DNA of 19,451 bases from Mycoplasmoidaceae bacterium (GCA_024427125.1 JAKSVN010000015.1:1-19451); one strand, 5' to 3'; counted from the first letter of the stretch, positions 1 to 7,779 are shown. Program-made: numbers and translations. Notes: generated from the letters alone by a model not told the origin.

Positions 1-860
1 ATATAACCATTAACTGCACAATTAGCTATGTCGCATGCATCATAGTTTCTAGTAGAACTAATAATGTAATGATTCATGACAGTTTTAGGAGTGTTACCTA
101 AAACCATAGCTATTGTATTAATGTCTACACCACATTCATGCATTAAGGAAGCTTTTGTTCTTCTTAATACATGAGCAGTTAATTTAAAAGGTAATTTAGC
201 TCATCTTCTAAAGCTAATAAAGTTATCCTTTATTAAATTTCCTTTTAGTCTTTCTTGTCTAGAAAAGAAATTATAAGCATCTATTGGAATATAAATTTCT
301 CTTTTTTTACAAGTCTTTTCAGTATTAATTATGATCTCTGCAAGCTTTTCACCAGAGATTTCAGAAGTAATAACTCTGTGTGCTGGTAATTGAGAAAAAT
401 TGATCGAAGTTAATTCACCTATTCTCATTCCAGAACACAACAAAGTTTCAAAGACATAATAATACTTAATTCTATTTACTCTAACTGCCTTAACATAATT
501 AGGCACACCATTTTCAATTGGTTCTGTAATTCATTGTTTATACTTATCTCTGATAAGTTTTATATTGTCGTTAGTCAGTCTGGTTGTAAATTTAGAAATC
601 TCAGAAGCTCGTGAAATAATGTATTTAGGATTAAATTTCACACCATAGAAGTTATTAAAAGCTCATTTGAACATGGAAACAGTTGAATGACCAGTATTAT
701 TGTTTTTAATGCTCATGATAATTTTGTTAGCATTGGCAACATCATTTTTTACATTACCAGAAAAACAATGATGGTATCTTTTAATACCTTCAAAATAGTT
801 CCTGCTCTTTTTTGACAAAGACATACTAAGTAAGTCTTTATATGAAATAACTGGTTTCAT
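1..860 (-). CDS. int: Tyrosine recombinase (integrase), C-terminus cut by window edge
   Basis: Probable site-specific recombinase that excises and integrates the element. The frame is continuous from ATG at 860 to the left edge (about 286 aa) when TGA at 663-665, 531-533 and 201-203 is read as Trp. The catalytic domain shows the family motifs in order: first Arg in 'SGMRIGEL' (about residue 143), HxxR in 'TAHVLRRTKASLMHE' (about 230), then 'VLGNTPKTVMNHY' with the probable nucleophilic Tyr. Asn stands where LGH/LGW usually has His or Trp, a variation seen in some family members. The N-terminal part (residues 1-90) fits a SAM-like core-binding domain. An in-frame TAA at 879-881 supports the start at 860; ATT at 863 is less likely. 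Since the Tyr lies within about 20 codons of the edge, little is probably missing. It is separated from the operon upstream by a terminator and has its own promoter region. Confidence 0.9.
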
Positions 861-870
861 AATATAGATT

Positions 871-888
871 TTACTGAATTATCAGTAA
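871..888. repeat. Perfect 6-bp inverted repeat before the integrase
   Basis: TTACTG and CAGTAA flank the 6-nt spacer AATTAT, ending 11 nt upstream of the integrase ATG. It overlaps the candidate -10 box, so an operator role is plausible. It could also fold in the 5' leader. Confidence 0.5.
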
Positions 889-904
889 AAAAATTTATGA
901 CCAA
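878..904 (-). promoter_or_regulatory. Candidate integrase promoter overlapped by a palindrome
   Basis: Read on the minus strand, GATAAT (878-883) lies about 18 nt before the integrase start, with TTGGTC (899-904) upstream at a rather short 15-nt spacer. The -10 box lies inside an inverted repeat, TTACTG-AATTAT-CAGTAA (871-888), which would suit a repressor site. No Shine-Dalgarno sequence precedes the ATG. The promoter is inferred from sequence only; the palindrome is seen directly. Confidence 0.4.
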
Positions 905-915
905 AATTGCTAAAA

Positions 916-947
916 GCAAAAAATAAATAACCTATTAAATTAGGTTA
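916..947 (-). terminator. Rho-independent terminator ending the virD4-mobL operon
   Basis: A perfect 7-bp stem TAACCTA/TAGGTTA (928-934 and 941-947, loop 935-940) is followed on the minus strand by a T-rich tract (TTTATTTTTTGC). The stem includes the TAA stop (945-947) of the 92-aa gene. It should separate the mobilisation operon from the integrase gene. Confidence 0.75.
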
Positions 948-1223
948 CTTTTTCTTTGTTTTGGCTCGTTGTTTTATTATAACAACCTTTGTAGGTTCTC
1001 TATCTTTGTAGTCAGGAACATCTTTAGCAATACAAAGATTTTTAACAAAGAAAGTGTTCAATTCTTTACTGACTTTTAATTTATAACCACTGTTCATCAT
1101 AACAAGACAAGAGTTCTTGTCTATATCTTTAACATAAAGAATTCGCCTTGTATTAATCACAAGGTTCTTTCCAGTTTTTGCCTCTTTTACTTTAGCGTAA
1201 ATTGGATAGTCTAGCTTTTTCAT
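945..1223 (-). CDS. Hypothetical protein, 92 aa, beta-rich with basic tail
   Basis: Last gene of the virD4-mobL operon. I do not recognise a family with confidence. Residues about 22-62 alternate strands and turns ('NTRRILYVKDID', 'NSGYKLKVSKELNTFF'), a pattern like the small FlbD-like fold, and the C-terminus is strongly basic (ends AKTKKK), which would suit nucleic-acid binding. The start at 1223 is set by AAAGGAAAG just upstream. The 134-aa gene before it overlaps this start by 13 nt because the overlapping ATGA is read as Trp and translation continues to a TAG at 1211, so the two are probably coupled. Functional assignment is speculative; coding status is well supported by position, start signal and composition. 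Confidence 0.75.
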   Translation of the reverse strand: MKKLDYPIYAKVKEAKTGKNLVINTRRILYVKDIDKNSCLVMMNSGYKLKVSKELNTFFVKNLCIAKDVPDYKDREPTKVVIIKQRAKTKKK

Positions 1224-1615
1224 TTTTTCTTTCCTTTACAAGCAAGATCCAGAAATTCATCCATTTCATCCTGCATTGATTTCATTTGACTTTTATGATC
1301 TGCTCTCTGAACTTCTTTTCAAGCCTTTTCATATTCGTGTTCAAGCATAGCTTGATCCATAACCATTTGTGCAAATTGCATATTAAATTGCCGTTCGTTA
1401 ATTTTTTTGATTCTCAAATCTTTAATCATTTCTTGTTCAGCTTCAAATACTTTGGCTAAATTCTTACATGCTTCGAGTAACTTCCTATTAGCTTTATTTT
1501 TATTCGAATCTAAACCAGTAAGTTTCTTAAACATTCATTCATCATTATGGTTAAATTCATAAACTGCTCATCCTAAAAGTATTCTTTCAAAATCACTAAT
1601 ATATCTTTTTGTCAT
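1211..1615 (-). CDS. Hypothetical helical protein, 134 aa
   Basis: Small acidic/basic alpha-helical protein directly after the relaxase, starting MTKRYISDFERILL. ATG at 1615 is chosen because GAGAGG lies at the right distance upstream and an in-frame TAA (1619-1621) excludes anything longer. Three TGA codons (1568-1570, 1535-1537, 1319-1321) are internal and a fourth lies near the end, so under the standard code only a 71-aa fragment appears. Residues about 45-125 are nearly all helix-forming and could form a coiled coil. It has no signal peptide or membrane segment. Placed between the relaxase and a small basic protein, it could be a relaxosome accessory factor, but no family motif supports this. 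Confidence 0.75.
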
Positions 1616-1618
1616 AAA

Positions 1619-2929
1619 TTACCTCTCTAAAGTTTGCTGATAAGCTTTTTCGTTTTCTCTTAGATATTTACCATATTCTTCATAAGTTACATCATAACTA
1701 TGATGAATTGTCTTTTTCATATCTAATTCAACCTTTTTACTTACAAATCTACTCTCTTGAAAAACATTATGTTTGTAAGCCCTGCAATCTTTCGGTTTTG
1801 AAAAACCTAATTGTTGCATGGTCTTAGCATATTCTTTTTCATATTGCTTTGAAACAACCATTAAGCTAAGTTTTTCATCTTCCTTAACAGCATTTAGAAT
1901 TTGATTGCCTAAATTAGCTTTAAGTTCATTTTCATATTCTCATCTTAACCTTTGGTTAGTTAAATTTAAAGACTTATCATTTGTATCGATCTTAAATTGA
2001 TCTTCCCTCATTAAAGTAATGCTTTCCATTTTGTCTGCAAGCTTCTTATCAGATTTAATAACATAATCTGCCAAACTATCAACTTTAGCTAAAATATGTT
2101 TAGCTTTAGTTGGACTTACAGCATTATCCTTTTTAAGTTTTTCAAACTTATCTAAAGGAATCTTAGATCATTTAACTAATTGGTTGTATTGTAATTTCCC
2201 TTTTTGTCCTTTAATATTTGCAATTTCTCTAGATAGTTCAATAATTTTGTTTTGAACATCTTGTTTCTTTAAATTTTGTTTAAAGTCATTTTTCATTTCA
2301 TGAGTTACAGTCAATAAAGTTTGTAAAAGATCATTATTCAAATTCTTTACAACAGCATTTGTAAATCTAATTGTGTTTGTTCTTACTCATCTAGAAGTCA
2401 TGCAATTAGCTTTAATCTTTCAATCCATAACCTTATGTCCAGTAACTGTGTTTGGTTGATAAATCAAAATGTGCATATGAGTATGCTTTGTGTTTGTGTG
2501 TTCTGCTGCATAATAGCATCAGTCGTTCTTATCAAAATGGTGATGCTTCATCATTTGATTAAAGAAATAATCACAAACTCTCTTTTTTGTTTGATCCTCA
2601 CCAAAACCACCAAGTTGGCTTACATCTTCATCTAAAGAAATAATAGAACTAAAGATAATTGTATCTTTAGCCATTCCTTTAGCTTCTTCTGGCATGTTAG
2701 TAAAAGTTTTAATGTGAGCATTGTCTTCTTTTGTGTCATGTTCAGACATATACTCATTAAAAGAACTGTAAGCTCTTTCGTTGTTTACTGGGTGTTCTTT
2801 TTCGTTTTCTAGATACTTTTCAAAATTACCATTATGATAGAATTCATAAGTGTGTGTTTCTTTACCTTTACACATCTTTGTTGTGTTAGGTGTAATAAAT
2901 TTGTATTGCACTATTGGTAATCTATGCAT
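1619..2929 (-). CDS. mobL: MobL-family conjugative relaxase
   Basis: Expected to nick one strand at oriT, stay covalently attached and pilot it through the channel. The reading frame is continuous for 436 aa with TGA as Trp. The N-terminus ('VQYKFITPNTTK') and the motif 'WCYYAAEHTNTKHTHMH' at about residues 137-153 match the MobL layout, in which an aromatic stretch is followed by His-x-Asn-Thr and a metal-binding His-x-His-x-His triplet at the end of a strand. The C-terminal half is long, charged and helical, as usual for relaxase accessory regions. The start at 2929 follows a weak AGAAAG; an in-frame TAG at 2945 rules out extension. It begins 1 nt after the virD4 stop, so the two are probably translated together, the usual pairing of relaxase with coupling protein. 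I cannot pick the catalytic Tyr with certainty. Confidence 0.85.
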
Positions 2930-2930
2930 A

Positions 2931-4871
2931 TTATTTTGTTCTTTCTAAAATACTCTTTTTAATAGCAATTAGCTTTGCTAATTTCTCATGAGTCATTTTA
3001 TTGTCTTTCTTAACAACTCTTTTTTTGCCCTTTGGCACAATTACTCTAGCTTCATCTGTTTTCTTTTTATCTAAAGCTCTTCTCTTAGAAGGTGAAACCT
3101 TATCTTTCTTAGAAGCTTCAAATTCGCTCATAGGTTTTTCTTCTGTTTCTTCCTCTGGCACTTCTGGGTGTAAAGGAATTAACCTTACAGGTTTAAATGT
3201 ATGATCATGTTCTTCAATATTCTTTTTGTATCACTTTGTTTGATCAATAGGAATTGTATGTGTAATAATTGGTTTCTTTCCAGCCAACCAAATTAAAATC
3301 TTACCTCTTGGCATTTCCAAAATCTCAGTTTCTGAAAGAACTGGAACAGTTTTTGTGTGATAACTGCTTCCAGTAACTTGTCCATCCTTGTCCTTATTAA
3401 CAGTTTTTTCTTTCTTTTCATAAGTTCCAAAGGCTTTAGACAAATTATTAGCCAATTCAGTATCTTTAGTCTTAATTAAAGTCATCAATTCGCAGTTATC
3501 TTGAATAATCTGATAATCTTTAGGGTATTTAGCCTTTAATTGCGCTTTAGATTGAAAAACAAGCATACACCTTATCTTTTTACTTAACCCAGTCGTAATC
3601 AAGTCAGAAAGGCCTGAAATGGCCTCAATATTACCTATTTCATCTGCAAGCAGATAAATTGGTCTAGCTTCTTTGTTGTTTTCTCTTTCTGGTAGCTCTG
3701 AGCACATCTTTAAGAAAGATTGAAGGTAAATTGAAGACAATTTAACCTTATCAGAGCTAACAGCCGGCAAAGTAAGAAACAACGCCGTAGGTTGTTTGTC
3801 AAATTCAAACAAAGGTAAATCAGTATCTAAACTAATCTTTTGAATTGTTGCATCTGTTAAGAATTTCAAACTAGCTATAGCTGAAGCTTTAACACCAGCA
3901 TAAGTTGTTTCAGCCTTTGAAACATCGGCAACGATAGACTTATGTTGGTGGACTAGTCCTCATTTATCAATTGAGGCAATTGTATCAACTCATTCTTGAG
4001 CTGAGAAATTGTTGAATTGCTTAAACAATTCATAAAGTGTAAATTTGCTTTGTTTGATATTTTGATCCAAGTTAGCATAAAGAATCATGGCAAAGAATTC
4101 TTTTGCTGACTCAATTCAGAAGGGGTTATCTTTTGCCCCTTCCTTTTGAACAAACAACATATCAAGCAAGTTATTAACCCTATCGGTTAAACTTGTATGA
4201 GCTTTATATTTTTCTTCAGAAAACATATCAGCCTTTTTGTATTGTTGATAATCCTTTCAAATTGCAGTTAAAGGGTTTCAACAATTAGAATTGGTTGCAT
4301 CTGAAATATCTAACTTTCAGATACGATAACCTTGCTTAGTCAAAAAATTACAAGTCTTTTGATAAAGTTCATCTTTCTTATCTGTTAAGATAAAGCAAGG
4401 TTTATCTTTGGCTGTAGCATTTGAATAAATAGTCGGTAAAACAAACCCAGTAGTTTTACCAGCTCTGGTAATTCCATAAACGATAGAGTTGGAATTGCCT
4501 AAGTGCTTATAAGCTAAGCCATCAACCAATTTTTTAGAATCGATGATTCAACCCTTTGAGGTTGCCTCTGGATCATCGATTTTTAGGTAGTTTGTTCCGA
4601 CTTTCTTAAAGTCGGCCAAACTCATAAGACCCTTATTCTTTCCATTGTGTCTTTTAGTCCATTCATTGTAAATGAATATTCCCATTCCTATAGCTCATAA
4701 AACAGCGGCTAAGGAAAAGATAGTTGGACTACCTCACCAGTTGTCTGGTTTACCTAATATCACATTAAAAAGTAGATAGGTTAGCCCCACCAGACAAAGT
4801 CAGATTACGGCATAGAATACCAAGCCTAATCCGACTATCATTAGTATTTTTTTCAATATCGATTTATTCAT
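2931..4871 (-). CDS. virD4: VirD4/TraG type IV coupling protein
   Basis: Membrane-anchored ATPase that hands the relaxase-DNA complex to the secretion channel. The 646-aa frame is intact only with TGA as Trp (e.g. 3231, 4317). Two N-terminal membrane segments lie at about residues 9-32 and 45-68. Walker A 'YGITRAGKTTGF' is at about 130-141 and Walker B 'PIYLLADEIGNI' at about 400-411. The last 70 residues form a Lys/Arg/Glu-rich tail ('KKDKVSPSKRRALDKKK') that may contact relaxase or DNA. ATG 4871 is preferred because the helix starts right after it; an in-frame ATG at 4922 would add MGIEISFIYDSYRNEID. Neither start has a strong ribosome site. It is the first gene of an operon whose upstream region is the structured 4923-5505 segment. 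In mycoplasma elements such proteins are usually called TraG. Confidence 0.93.
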
Positions 4872-4873
4872 GT

Positions 4874-4922
4874 CAATCTCGTTTCTATAACTATCATATA
4901 TAAACGAAATCTCGATTCCCAT
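4874..4922 (-). promoter_or_regulatory. Candidate virD4 promoter and direct repeats
   Basis: The minus strand carries TTTATATATGATAG (about 4890-4903), a possible -10 region 20-30 nt before ATG 4871. CGAGATT occurs twice (4876-4882 and 4909-4915), flanking this box and spaced 33 nt apart, so a regulator could bind both sides. If the longer virD4 start at 4922 is real, this segment is coding instead. Inferred from sequence alone. Confidence 0.35.
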
Positions 4923-4949
4923 TTAGTTAGCAGGATAATAGCAAATAAT

Positions 4950-4994
4950 ATACCCTATATTAGACATACCCTATATACATAGTATATAGGGTAT
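4950..4994. repeat. Perfect 13-bp palindrome plus half-site (TACCCTATAT)
   Basis: ATACCCTATATAC (4966-4978) and GTATATAGGGTAT (4982-4994) form a perfect inverted repeat around ATA. A third, direct copy of ATACCCTATAT lies at 4950-4960. The unit thus appears three times within 45 bp, about 30-70 bp upstream of the virD4 start candidates. No T-run follows on the minus strand, so it is not a convincing terminator. A binding site for a dimeric regulator or relaxosome protein is the likeliest reading. Confidence 0.65.
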
Positions 4995-5053
4995 AATTTC
5001 CAAATAGGTAATTTGCTCTCACCACATGTAAATACTGCCGTATTTCAAACTAA

Positions 5054-5091
5054 AAATGACTGACATTTATGTTGGTATTACCCAGTCATTT
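5054..5091. repeat. 9-bp inverted repeat AAATGACTG/CAGTCATTT
   Basis: AAATGACTG (5054-5062) and CAGTCATTT (5083-5091) are perfect reverse complements with a 20-nt loop that itself contains ACATTTATGT. Part of the structured non-coding segment; function unknown. Confidence 0.55.
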
Positions 5092-5122
5092 CATAAAGCC
5101 AACCCGTTCCGCCTCGTTCAAG

Positions 5123-5208
5123 TTTTTTATTTATTATTCATGCCACAAATTATACATTCCGCATAGCTTCATGTATTGCTAAAATTTGTGGTCTAAATAA
5201 ATAAAAAA
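5123..5208. repeat. Long interrupted hairpin (28 paired bases), oriT or ncRNA candidate
   Basis: Three nested perfect stems share one axis: TTTTTTATTTATT (5123-5135) with its complement at 5196-5208; CCACAAATT (5143-5151) with 5183-5191; ATACAT (5152-5157) with ATGTAT (5171-5176). The apex loop is TCCGCATAGCTTC. The outer stem is pure A/T, the middle stem mixed. The size and layering are much stronger than the other repeats here and suit either a transfer-origin cruciform or a stable RNA; the strand cannot be decided. Confidence 0.6.
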
Positions 5209-5232
5209 TGGGCCACCCCATTAAGAGATGAT

Positions 5233-5335
5233 CCAACCCATTACCATAAACAAAATTATTATATTAGCTATTGTGCTAATTTGCTTAATTATTTTGCAAA
5301 TCAGCCCTTAGCTTAATCTAGTGAAGGTGGGTTGG
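5233..5335. repeat. Nested and mutually exclusive inverted repeats
   Basis: An outer pair CCAACCCA (5233-5240) and TGGGTTGG (5328-5335) encloses ATTAGC/GCTAAT (5263-5268, 5275-5280). The same GCTAATTTGC (5275-5284) can instead pair with GCAAAT (5296-5301) and TTAGC (5308-5312). Such alternatives are typical of switching RNA structures but could be chance in AT-rich DNA. Confidence 0.45.
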
Positions 5336-5439
5336 TTTCATGTTCTTAATGTGGCTTTTCATCGCCCAGTTTTTCTTTTATAAACTCGGTCTTAATTATG
5401 ACCCAAGCTATGCTTGTGTTTTGTAGTCCTCGTGACTAG

Positions 5440-5484
5440 ATAAAAAGAAAAATAGTCACCCCAGAGTTGCTCCTCTGAGTGTCT
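5440..5484 (-). terminator. Probable terminator after the DUF262-HNH gene
   Basis: A hairpin with CAGAG/CTCTG (5462-5466, 5473-5477), extended imperfectly to 5454-5484, is followed on the minus strand by TATTTTTCTTTTTATC. It lies 22 nt past the nuclease stop codon and should close the methylase-nuclease operon before the non-coding segment. Confidence 0.6.
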
Positions 5485-5505
5485 ACCGCACCCAGTGATT
5501 AACAC

Positions 5506-6537
5506 TTATTTATTTGATTTTAGAATGTTACAATGCTTGTGTGTCAACTGAGCATTTTTTATGTCAGTAGTCCCACCATTGCTTCAAGGTTTAATATGAT
5601 CAACCTCCGCATCTTCAATCGAATCTATTGTTTGACCACACAAAGCACAAAGAACCTTACCATTAGCCTTAGATTCTCTATTTCATAATTCAGTCTTAAT
5701 TTCCTTAGAGAAGGTTCTTTTAGGGTCTTTCTTAACGACATAATGGTCTAGGATTCTTTCATATTCAGATAGCTTATCTCAACCTTCTAAATGTGGAGTC
5801 TTAAGCATTTGCTTAATGTCTTCATTGATAGCATCCCTATTCTTAATAAATTCAGTCTTATGGCTATCATAGTTCTTAGCTAAAGTTATTAAAATCTTAA
5901 TATCTTTGTATGAAGAAAAAACTTCACTAATAAAAAGGAAAATCTTTTTTGGAAGTTTCAAAAAGTCGTTAAAATCATCATCTTTATGCAATTTTAAATA
6001 ATCATCTACAGAATAAGTATCTCTTAACATATCTAGAATGATCATTTCATTTTTTCCTCTAGTATTAACATCTAGAACTTTTCTAACTTTATTATCCTGA
6101 TTTACATAATCAGATAATCCAAGAACGAAATCGCCATAATATTTTGCTCTTAATAATTCAAATGGCGATAGAGGAACCATACAACTATTAATCTTATTAA
6201 ATAGTTTAACCTTATCAGAAAAAGATCCAGAAGCTTCTTGAATTATTAAGTCATAATTTCAAAAACTCTCAGCATTAAAATCATGTAAATACTTACCTTT
6301 ATATGAAATTTGGCCTTTTCAAAAGCTTTCTAGTGCATAAATTCTCTGTTTGCCATCAATAATTTCTTTATGTTTTTTACCACTTTCGTGAAAAATTGTA
6401 ATAGCACCTATTGGTTTGTTTTCTAGAACACTTTCAAATAATTTTTCTTTAAACTCTTTAGTTCAAACTAAATTTCTTTGAATTTCACTGTCTAATATTT
6501 CTGTCAATCATTTATCTTTAAAGTCTTTTATTTTCAT
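5506..6537 (-). CDS. DUF262-HNH endonuclease (GmrS/GmrD-like)
   Basis: Predicted DNA nuclease of 343 aa. The N-terminal DUF262 domain is recognisable from 'EIQRNLVWTKEFKEKLFESV' (residues 18-37), 'NKPIGAITIF' (40-49), 'IIDGKQRIYAL' (59-69) and a later 'LFNKIN...PLSPFELLRAKY'. The usual DGQQR nucleotide-hydrolysis motif reads DGKQR, so NTP use may be altered. The C-terminus is a classic HNH fold (about 297-343): 'CALCGQ', 'VDHIKPWSNGG', 'HKHCNILKSNK', with two CxxC-type pairs for zinc. Known DUF262 proteins with nuclease domains include the type IV enzyme GmrSD, which cuts modified DNA, and nucleases of other defence systems. ATG 6537 follows GAAGGAAG and sits 1 nt beyond the methylase stop, so the pair is co-translated and probably acts together. 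Whether it cuts modified or unmodified DNA cannot be told. Confidence 0.88.
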
Positions 6538-6538
6538 A

Positions 6539-7519
6539 TTATTTTTTCTTCCTTCTTATGATTACTCTGGCATATTTTGGTTTGCCATTTATTTTAGTTA
6601 AATATTTACCTTTTGTGGCTGGTGTAGGACCTGTAAGCATACTATATCTTCCTATAGCATCTAATATTTCGAATTGATCAGGATTGTATTTACTCAAGAA
6701 AGTAATTGGAACCCCCATTTTGCCGTAATAGTCACAAGGTATTTCCTTTACACTATCAACATTAATTGCATCATAATTATCAAACTTTAAATACTTTTTA
6801 GAATTAAATTCTTCGCTTAAAATTAGTTTTTTATGTCTTATTGCTACATCTATATTTGTAAATCAACAGCACGCTCTAGGCACAGCACCATTTGGTGTCT
6901 TTGCATCCAAATATACTTTTTCACCTTTAGAATTAATCATTCAGAAACCAGTTAAATGAAAGTTATAACCTAACCATAATTCATCATTTTTAATTCGACT
7001 AAAAACATTTTTATAACTAATGGCATTTTGTGGACCAATGATGATAAAATGCTTTTTTTCATCCATCAGTTTGTCAATAAACTCTCTAAATAAACTGAAT
7101 GGTGGGTTTGTTATAATAACATCTGCTCATTTTCAAAGATCTTTTTGTTTAGAACTTCTAAAATCACCTTCACAATATCCTTCTTGATCAACCCAGATTT
7201 TATTTGTTTTTAAAAATTTACCATCATCTGTTCTGTCAAACAAAAGCTCTGAAACCTTTTTCTGTGTATAGCCCTTCTTGTCTTTAGGGACAAGATTATA
7301 GCAAGTATATTTAACTTCAAATTTATGATAGTGCTTTTGTGATTCAAAATAATGATGGAAGCTACTTCATTCAGGATCATCGCAATTGCACCAAATTCTT
7401 TTTCCTTCAAGATATGGCCAATAGTTTTGTATTTCATTTTCAATATCTTCAAGGACAGTGTAATATTCATTATTAACTTTCCTTTTTGACTTATCTAGTT
7501 GCTTTTTCTTATTTGGCAT
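6539..7519 (-). CDS. EcoRI-family adenine-specific DNA methyltransferase
   Basis: Predicted N6-adenine methylase using S-adenosylmethionine. The 326-aa product has the same length as M.EcoRI and the characteristic family blocks: 'VNNEYYT' (15-21), 'IWCNCDDPEW' (42-51), 'CEGDFRSSKQKDLWKWAD' (116-133), the catalytic motif 'VIITNPPFSLFREF' (134-147), 'HFIIIGPQNAISYK', and 'MGVPITFLSKYNPDQFEI' near the end. AAGGAG lies close before ATG 7519, overlapping the end of the 56-aa gene upstream. The downstream neighbour is a DUF262-HNH nuclease rather than an EcoRI-like enzyme, so this is not a standard type II pair. It may protect the element from host or neighbour restriction, protect its own DNA from the linked nuclease, or mark DNA for it. 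Family assignment is firm; GAATTC specificity is not implied. Confidence 0.92.
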
Positions 7520-7521
7520 AT

Positions 7522-7692
7522 CTACTCCTTATCCAATTCATCAATAAGCTTTTCTAAAGCTTCTTTAGTCTTGGCATCACTTGTTTTAGAAGCTATTTGC
7601 TTAAGATTGTTATAAAACTCATTGTAAATTTCTTGAGTCTTTTTATCTTTCATTAAATTGTCGTAAAATTCTTTTCTCTTATCATTAGTCAT
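7522..7692 (-). CDS. Small helical protein, 56 aa, first gene of methylase cassette
   Basis: Acidic/basic helical protein starting MTNDKRKEFYDNLMKDKK and ending IDELDKE, too short for most ORF callers. Its TAG (7522-7524) lies 2 nt before the methylase ATG, and its last codons carry the methylase ribosome site, so it is likely translationally coupled. No ribosome site precedes its own ATG, which lies about 10 nt after the predicted transcription start, suggesting a nearly leaderless message. First position and small size resemble controller (C) proteins of restriction systems, but no helix-turn-helix is evident. Could also be an immunity or regulatory peptide. Confidence 0.6.
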   Translation of the reverse strand: MTNDKRKEFYDNLMKDKKTQEIYNEFYNNLKQIASKTSDAKTKEALEKLIDELDKE

Positions 7693-7701
7693 ATTTTTTA
7701 T

Positions 7702-7740
7702 ATTGTAAATTATATTATGATTTATATTATTAAATTATAT
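7702..7740 (-). promoter_or_regulatory. Promoter of the methylase-nuclease cassette
   Basis: A perfect TATAAT (complement of 7709-7714) lies 17 nt upstream of the 56-aa ATG on the minus strand, in a stretch almost purely A/T. The -35 region is weak (TAATTT at about 7732-7737). Situated just past the upstream operon terminator, it gives the cassette independent transcription. Confidence 0.5.
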
Positions 7741-7772
7741 ATAAACAAAAAATAAGAGTCATAGACTCTTAT
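7741..7772 (-). terminator. Rho-independent terminator of the transfer operon
   Basis: A perfect 9-bp stem ATAAGAGTC/GACTCTTAT (7752-7760, 7764-7772) with loop ATA is followed on the minus strand by TTTTTGTTTAT. This is the clearest terminator in the window and marks the end of the long right-hand operon. Confidence 0.85.
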
Positions 7773-7779
7773 CTTTATT

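Larger units (their letters stand above)
4923..5505. other. Structured non-coding region; oriT/control-region candidate
   Basis: No ORF longer than about 40 codons is visible on either strand, even with TGA as sense, in a window that is otherwise packed. Instead there are many inverted repeats: 4966-4994, 5054-5091, 5123-5208, 5233-5335 with nested stems, and the terminator-like hairpin at 5454-5484. The sequence CCAACCC occurs at 5099-5105 and 5233-5239 and inverted at 5329-5335. Its place directly upstream of virD4 and the relaxase operon is where oriT or the mobilisation control region is often found. No nick site can be identified from sequence alone, and a structured non-coding RNA is an alternative. 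Confidence 0.5.

Noticed and set aside
1..200. Attachment site at the integrase end
   Set aside because: The integrase coding region runs to the edge of the window, so any attachment site would lie outside; no tRNA fragment or terminal direct repeat is visible.
2931..4871. virD4 as a pseudogene broken into several ORFs
   Set aside because: All breaks are TGA; with TGA as Trp the frame is intact and motifs fall in the right order. The same holds for virB4, the relaxase and the VirB6-like gene.
4950..5335. CRISPR array or iteron origin
   Set aside because: Repeats are few, unevenly spaced and mostly inverted; there are no regular spacers, and no replication initiator gene was recognised in the window.
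7210..7470. 86-aa minus-strand ORF inside the methylase gene
   Set aside because: Out of frame with the methylase, whose frame carries all family motifs across this interval; it survives only because the true frame contains TGA codons.
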